From the NCBI GenBank assembly GCA_022605955.1, contig JAKCOZ010000002.1, positions 72,396,783 to 72,460,782 of the forward strand: a stretch of DNA of 64,000 nucleotides, in the 5' to 3' direction. The stretch's first letter is position 1. Each line of letters opens with the position of its first letter. Positions 57,178-64,000 of this stretch are shown here, one piece after another. The position numbers and the translations under genes were made by a program. The stretch comes from Rallus limicola (lineage: Eukaryota > Chordata > Aves > Gruiformes > Rallidae). The notes beneath the pieces are model-generated. The model was not told where the DNA came from and did not search any database. It saw only the letters and a list, made by a program, of their open reading frames with translations.

Positions 57178-57301
57178 AGTGAATCTATTGGTGTGTTTTT
57201 ATTCACTCTTAAACATGTGCAAATAAATGAATTCCAGTTGCAGAATGGTTACCTTTACAAGGAAAGGGTTTAGATCCGACTTGTTGATTTTGGAGACTTC
57301 A
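57178..57301. repeat. Diverged duplication, copy 2
   Basis: Partner of 55,693-55,811, in the same orientation and about 1.49 kb downstream. Similarity may continue weakly for another 150 bp. The family is not recognised. Confidence 0.55.
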
Positions 57302-60300
57302 TCATCATGACTTAGTATATTGAAATTTGAAAAGATAGTACACTGAAATTAAAAAAATAAAACCTATTCAAATTCCATTAAAGCTTTTTTTAATCATGCT
57401 ACATTTTCTGGATATGGTTTTAAAACAAAATGAAGCAGTTGACTATAGCAACATTTTAAATGGACAACAGCTAATATTTAAATGCTATTTCTTGTCAGAA
57501 TTTTCTTCTTGAAAAGCATTGCTTTGAAATCACTACAGTCTAGGTTTTTTTTCCTTGGGATGAAGAGACTAAAATAATGAAATGCAGCTATTAATGCTAA
57601 TGGAAAATTGCAGGTGTCTTCCTTGAAGAGTTTGATTGTCTGCAAAAAGAATGAGTGTGAGTAATATGAAGTACAAGATGTATTTATGATGGTTTGAGAA
57701 TTTCACTAGGCTTTTGTTATTCAGACTTTTGGGGATTCCCTCTCAATTTTTGAAGAATAATATTCTCAGTGAACAAGGTGCTGTAGAGAACTCTAAAAAA
57801 ATAAAAGTCACAGTTTATTAACTGGTGTTCTCAGTGAATTATTTTATGTATGAACGCTAGGCTTATCACATTAAAAAATACTAATGTGCTCATTTAGTAT
57901 GTAAATCATAGTCCAAATGTTCTATATTTGAATAAACAACTGAAGTATCTGTGAGGTTGATTAGTAATTTGGACATACGTATGGCGTGATTTTTAAATCT
58001 TAAGTCTTGTACTAACTATAATCAAATTTACATTGAAGTTTGAATTTTCATTACGAACTAAAGGCAACAGTGAGTTTGACTAATCTTTCCTACTTATGAA
58101 ACCACAAATGCATAGCAGTCCATGCTTCTTTTCCACTTGTCCACAATATTGTTAAGATTATTTCCACTTTTTTATTTTTTCTTTACTGCAAAGAAAACTA
58201 AGTGCTTGATATGGAAAATGAAGCTACAGTGTTTCATAAAAATTTATTCCCCAGAACAGATTAAAGAAAGCAAGCCAAGCACTGCAATTTGCACTAACAA
58301 TTGGCTCTGGTGTGTCCTTGGTCCATGGCACACAATCAAATTCTCCCTTTGGTAGAGAGAAATAGTAAGAAGCTAACATCTGATTCCTATCTTCACATTG
58401 GCTGCTCAATAAGAGCTGAACCTCAATTAAGCCTGACTAAAGATACTGAGCTATTTGCATCCCAACAGCTTTCTTACTTGTTTTCCAAATAGATCTTGGA
58501 GCAAAAGACTACCGTGTCCTACCAGTTAGGATTTACTAAAAGGCAACAGTAACTATGGAACAATGCTGTATTATTGTCCCCTGTAACACGTGCAACTTAA
58601 AATTTATTAATTTAGTCCTGAAGAACATATTTATCTGTGGCAAAATATTTTTCCCTACACTAGGACTCTCACTCTCTTCCAACTTTTTAAAAGTTGTCTC
58701 AATATCCAGTCATATGAAGGAGTTTTGCCATGTTGTCACTTTTACCATCTATTTTACCCCCTATTCTTCCTAATTTAGGGACTTATTCGGCAGTGTGGAA
58801 CAAGTTCTTATTCTGAGCAATTCTTGCTTGTTACTGATACTGTCTTCAAGTTGGCCAGATGTTCATACAATTAATCAAACAAAAAGTTTGGTGATTAAAC
58901 TGAGGTAGATGCTTTGTCAGCATTACTGAACCCATTCCTGCTTTGTACCTCTATTGACTTCTACAAATCTACTGAAAATCTCATTTAACTAAGTTTCTTC
59001 TTATCCTTGAAGGAAAAGGTTGGATGTGCTTGTTCATTTGTTTGATTTATAAGTTTGGCATAGGTTGGTAATTCCATGCAGACTAAAAGGAGACATTTTC
59101 AAGAACTGTTGAAGATGAAAAGTTTAACTACTATTCTCTCTCAAGCCCAGCTAAAGGTACGTGTTTCCTTTTTTCCTCACTCTATGTGCTACACTCTGTC
59201 AGTAAAGGCTTATGTGGGTGAGGCTGTTCCCACAGAAGAAATGGAAGATGATTCTCTCTCTTAGAAGCAGCTGAGCAGGGTCAATAAAAGCAAGCACTGG
59301 ACAAGAGGAAGACCAGGCACAGAGGCACAGGAAGATATCAAGAGGAGAGCTTGCTGCTACAGCATGGACTGAGATGGCTGAGAACAGAAAAAAAAAACAT
59401 CAGGCCTGAGAAATGGGGAGAAGAGGACCATGGGAGACCAAAGTCTTTGATTTGACCAACATTGATCCTGGAAGAAAGAATGCCCATCTAAAGCACAAAA
59501 AAAGGCTGGGGAAAAAGAAAAAAAATTCTCTCTCTCAAAATGGTTTTCTTCATCAAGCTCAATGTAAGGAGCTTAACATCCTGCCACACCAAAAATACAG
59601 GAAGCAAAATGTACCTAAAAAGAACCAACACTGCCCTATTCCAGATATTGGAATTCATACAAAAAAAAAACTGCTTCGACTTTCCTAAAATACTAATTCA
59701 AGTCTATCAGGAATTTAACATAACAGTACAAATTACCCATATCAGCAATTGCAGCTCACACACACTCTTTCAGTACTAGAGTTTGAAGGAGATTTTTATG
59801 TGTTACCAAAATAATTCCTTCTGCATCACAGATCAACCAGTTTTACTTCACACAAATGGGGGCTGTTAGTCAGGGTTTACGTGTTCTTTGAAAGAGTGAA
59901 GAATTCTCAGATCTTATGGGGAAGCCCTTCTGCTGTTACAAGATACATTAATCTGCTAAAGCAGATATTTTTGTGCTCATACATACAGTTAAGTGGCTCT
60001 CTGAGGAGCTAAAGCTGTCCTTCACTTTCAGAACTGCTGAAGGAATCTTTTCACCTACAAAGCTAAATAAAGATATTTCAGAAACTAAAGTAAGGAAATC
60101 CAGGAGGCTGAAGCCTCCACCTTTTAGCATTCGGTTACCTGTAAAACACTTTACAATGATAATGCGTAAAATAGCTCAAAGTAATGAAAAGCAAAGGGAC
60201 TGTTCAGTGCTAGCTGAAGCTAAGGCTGCCTTACCAGTCGCTTGCCCCTCTATCTTTTTCATAATAAACTTCATGTTAGGTTTTGCAACACAGTATAAAT

Positions 60301-63300
60301 ATGCCATCTTTGACATACACTGATTGTACAGAACCTCTTTCTGGCATCCATTCAGCACAGGGATTTTTTTTTTTTTTAAATATTAATTGAGATTATTACT
60401 GGCCTTTCTTTGAGTAATCTCTTTTTTTTTAGCTTTCCAAGTAGAAGTGTTGACCTCTGGTTTGTTAATTTTTGTTAAATAATGAAGTATTTTGGCACAC
60501 TAAAAACCTGTATCTAAAAAATATATGAAGAACTCAGGATTAAGGTTCAGAGGGAGAACAGGCAAGGTTTTTACTAAATATTTTAAAGGATACTATCTTT
60601 AGCTGTCTATAGTTAGCTTTCCAGCTTGCTTAAAAGCTTTTTTTTTTGGTAAGAATCTAACATTTAAACAATGATAGAAAGAAGCATAAGAAAAAAATGG
60701 CATTAAAAAGTAAAGGAGCTCCAACAGCTAAGATGATATGTAGTGTTATGAGACTAAGATTATATTGGTGGTATAGTTTTCCAAATGTATTTTATTTTCA
60801 AACAGAGAAAGGATTCACATTTTTTTTTTTTACACTAGAGGTGTTGAATTTGATTTTACAAACTGTGTTTGAATTCTCAAGCTGAGCAGTTGGGATATTT
60901 CTGAGTCAAAAGAAATATCAGTGGATACAAATACCTCAGATGAGATATCGTAACACAACTTTTAAGTGCTACCATACCAAAATTACCATAATCCAAAAGC
61001 CAATACTTTTGACAGCAAGTTTTGGTTTCAGTTATTAATTTCATTGTACTGGACAGATTTTTCTGGTGCTACAGGTTAAGTAAGAACCCTGAGTATAAGT
61101 TCCAAAAATGTACAATGGTACTGGAAGTCAAGAACAGTTACATATTTCTTTCCTATCAGCTAGAGCCAAAGCCTTAATGTTCTTTTTGACTCCATTTGTT
61201 GATAAACAGACAGTATAGACTTAAGTGCTGGAAAAAGAAATGGTTTCTGAAAAATTCCATGCCACTCTGAAATAAAATACCAGAAAAACCAGGAAGTAAC
61301 TAAAACAAGATGGAGAGAAATAATAATTCAATAATAAGATTAGGAGATATATTCAATTCATGGAACCACTTATTTGCTCACACTAACTTGTCTGAAGTCA
61401 GCGAAGTTAGTTAAATCATTATTTTAGACAATTGCTTCTAGTCAAATACAACTTCTAAATTCACAATGGCTTGGCAAATTCATCAGTATGCTAAATTACA
61501 CATAAGTAACTTCTTAGTAAAGAACTTAATTTAATACTGTCAAGATAAAAGGCACAAATCCACACCACATTTCATTTCTAATAAGCATTAAATGTAAACG
61601 CAATTTAATTTCTAATTAACTAACCAAGAGTATACTGAAAAATTTTGAAGGTGTATGGCAGTATTTACCACAGAGAAGGAAAGTCCTTTAAAAGATTGAC
61701 CTTAATTATATAAGCTATGATGTCAAAGGGCAATCATACCTGACTCTTTTACTTGTTTCTCTCAAATAATTATTGCTTGAAAAATTCATTCAGTGCTGTG
61801 TGAAAAATCCCATCATGCAAGAAAAATAAGAAAGCAACAAGCAATAACTTAATTCCCCTCCTCACTGTAACTTCTAGAGCTGGCCAAACTAAAGCCAGTG
61901 TCTGTGTAAGTTTATCATGCAGTCTGATGGCAAAAAATAGATGATTCAATTAAGACCTAATTCTTAACAGGGATAACATTAGAAAACTAAGAAACTGTTT
62001 TCTCCAGGTCTGTTTTAGTTCTGTTAGAGCACTAGAAATTAGATCTTTTGTGAGGGAATGTTAGGTGCAGAGAAATTATAAGTTTTCTCCATCTTTATGA
62101 TATAAATTCAAATACAGGTTTTACTTAAGGTAGTACAGTGTCTTCATTCCTTCTCTTTTCATACTAAATCTCAACAGCAGGCTTAGGTTTTGTCAGCAAA
62201 AATGTATTTAAAACACACATCTAATATAAGCAAACAAACACTGTTTCTGAGTCAGTTATACTATACAGGTGCTAAAATGCAATATTTAATTACCTGTATG
62301 AATCAGGGAAAGAATGAGTAAGCTACCTATGTCCTTAACTTCTTATAAATCTACCCTTTATCATATATCTAAATCCATATTGTTTTAAATAATACAAAGG
62401 GGGAAATTTACTACTGCCTCTAAGCTTTTGACACACTTACATTGCCAAGGCAAATTTTAATTATTTTAATTGCTTGCTGTGCTAATCCCAAATAGATTTT
62501 TCACACTGACATATTTTTAAAAAGTTGTCTGAAACCAAAACTGTTGCTTTGTCATATTTTGAATCTTCTTGGCACTCGGTGTAACCACTTCAGGTTTTAA
62601 TTTGTATTTCTTATAATTTATTAGGATCCTTGGTCTTGCTGCCATGCATGTACAAGTAATACTTCTTTGCCCTTCTAGTTTCCAGTGCTAAACCTATTTC
62701 TAATGCTATAGAAAAGCCAGAGTTCTTGATACCATCAGTTACTTTACCCAAAAAAACCCACTAATATTGCAACTAAAATAGCGTTTATTCTAGTGAATTC
62801 CCCATGATACCTGGAACCATTCAACTTCTGGATTTTCACTGTCACAGAATAGAGAAAATGAAGAAATAAAAGGGACAAAACTGGGCTGTAAGGCAGCAAG
62901 GAGGGAAAAGACAGGGTGATGGAATAAATGGAAGGAAGAAAAGTAATAGAGAAAGAGAGAAGGGATAGGGGAAGGGACAGTAAATACATGTGCTTAATTA
63001 TATATAAACTATCTTTTCTAAAGGTCTGTTTTCCAGTTCCATGCCAGATGTGCTACCATTGCTGATTTTAGAAGAAAGAACAGGGAAGATTGTTTCGAGA
63101 ACACGTTTCTGTAGCTTTGCTGTCTAGTGGGCTCCATAGTTAAACATGGAATTGGCTGAACAACCACCTATACTGTTACAAGTCATAACTGAAAGAAAAC
63201 TGATTTTTTGTACTCTTGAAAGATTTAACTTCTTTTTCATCCCAGGAATAATTCTATGGACAAATTCTGACAAAATCCTGTTACAGAAAACGCTGACTTT

Positions 63301-63870
63301 CAAAGAGCTTCAGGAGAGTAATTTCATGTTTGCAACATTATATACAGTATAGTAGTCTGCTATCCGTTATTTGGTTGAACTTTCTCCTATTTTGTCTAAT
63401 TTATGTTCTCAAAATACATAGTGGAAGTTGGAAGGGAATAAGCTGTATCTTCCCATTTTCTAGCACAAATCCTGACTGATTTATGAGATTTTGTACCAAT
63501 ACTAAATTCTATTTCCCAAGCATCCCTCTCTGCCTTTTTGTGCTTTTTCACTTTCATTTCTTTTAGTCTCTGAACTGTAATATTAGATTTATTTATCTGA
63601 ACTGTGATATTACTGTGATAGCACAATTTTCATCCTTCCATTTATTTCCAGTCTCTAATGCAAATACAGTTGATGGGGGAAGAAGTACTCTTACGCTGAT
63701 TCTGCTGCGATGCACTTCAGTAGCGTGATCCTCTGACATCAGCAGTATTGTTATTCTAATCAGTTTCATGCAGCTTGCTGAACTGTGATGACAACCTCAG
63801 TGTTCTGAAACATCTAGGCAATACCTTGGTGGAAAACAGGCTGTTCCGCAGGATTTTTTTCCTCCCAAAT

Positions 63871-63965
63871 GAATCATAGAAATTAGAGATAGAAAAGATC
63901 AAATCAGAAGTGGTAATGTAATTCCCTTCTGTAAAAGTGGATAAGTCTCTCAGGCAAATCTATTT
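63871..63965 (-). mobile_element. Possible ancient CR1 tail, minus strand
   Basis: GAATCATAGAAATTAGAGATAG followed by GAAAAGATCAAATCAGAAG has the layout of a reversed, heavily mutated CR1 3' end (tail complement, then the GGAAAAGACC-type block). It is too diverged to be sure. Confidence 0.4.
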
Positions 63966-64000
63966 GGTCTCTGAAATATTGTCATCTTGGTAAAAGGGGC

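Larger units (their letters stand above)
55057..63870. other. Intron 1 sequence, AT-rich, with a local diverged duplication
   Basis: 8.8 kb of AT-rich DNA. It contains a 24-bp-period tandem pair (55,210-55,254), a diverged repeat pair (55,693-55,811 and 57,178-57,301), and A/T homopolymers at about 56,906, 59,660 and 60,364. Open frames of up to 117 codons have no recognisable domains. Confidence 0.55.
17827..64000 (+). other. MTNR1A: MTNR1A intron 1 (5' part, continues beyond the window)
   Basis: Exon 2 of melatonin receptors is a single large exon of roughly 285-290 codons starting with the NIFVVSLA-type motif of TM2. No open frame of that length or content exists downstream on either strand. 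The remaining 46.2 kb is therefore intron, assuming the gene is intact and the assembly is contiguous. It contains CR1 fragments, one LTR with leader, simple repeats and otherwise AT-rich sequence. Unannotated lncRNA or enhancers could lie inside. Confidence 0.75.

Noticed and set aside
17827..64000. MTNR1A exon 2 in the window
   Set aside because: No frame of roughly 285 codons and no TM2-TM7 motifs (such as an NIFVVSLA-like start or an NAxxY-type end) occur on either strand.
1..64000. CRISPR arrays, tRNA or rRNA genes
   Set aside because: No regularly spaced identical repeats exist. The only tRNA-like signal is the retroviral primer binding site at 28,661, which lacks the rest of a tRNA.

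Overview
The window is from a bird nuclear genome. Two things support this. One is a recognisable first coding exon of the melatonin receptor MTNR1A (Mel1a), whose 64 residues closely follow the avian protein as I remember it. The other is a set of CR1 LINE fragments whose intact 3' ends carry the avian ATTCTATG octamer, together with avian-type retroviral LTRs. I could not assign a species. No bacterial, organellar or plasmid feature is present, and no RNA gene or CRISPR array could be supported.

Layout: 1-15,100 is AT-rich intergenic DNA upstream of MTNR1A. It holds a nested pair of solo LTRs (1,453-2,803), one CR1 tail and no credible gene. 15,100-18,130 is an abrupt, very GC-rich CpG island with simple repeats, G-quadruplex-type runs, a D-box, two CACGTG E-boxes, a TATA box (17,378), a 5' UTR with a strong-context upstream ORF, and the coding exon (17,634-17,826, + strand). 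It ends at a consensus splice donor. From 17,827 to the window end (more than 46 kb) everything lies in intron 1, because exon 2 with the remaining transmembrane helices is absent.

The intron is mostly AT-rich sequence with scattered insertions. CR1 copies occur in both orientations (about 24.2, 25.5, 26.5-27.4, 39.6-40.2, 41.1, 42.4-42.8, 43.4-44.7, 51.3-51.8 and 54.6-55.1 kb). There is one LTR with an attached tRNA-Lys-type primer binding site and leader (28.1-29.0 kb). The LTR at 28.1 kb and the interrupted LTR at 1.5-2.8 kb are the same family in the same orientation.

Only one protein-coding locus is represented, and only its start. What the window mainly offers is the regulatory front end of a circadian hormone receptor gene, plus a record of transposon insertion. 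I found no convincing new multi-gene system. The most interesting signals are the regulatory sites around exon 1, the uORF with G-runs in the 5' UTR, the nested LTR with a perfect 35-nt palindrome, and the unusually large first intron.
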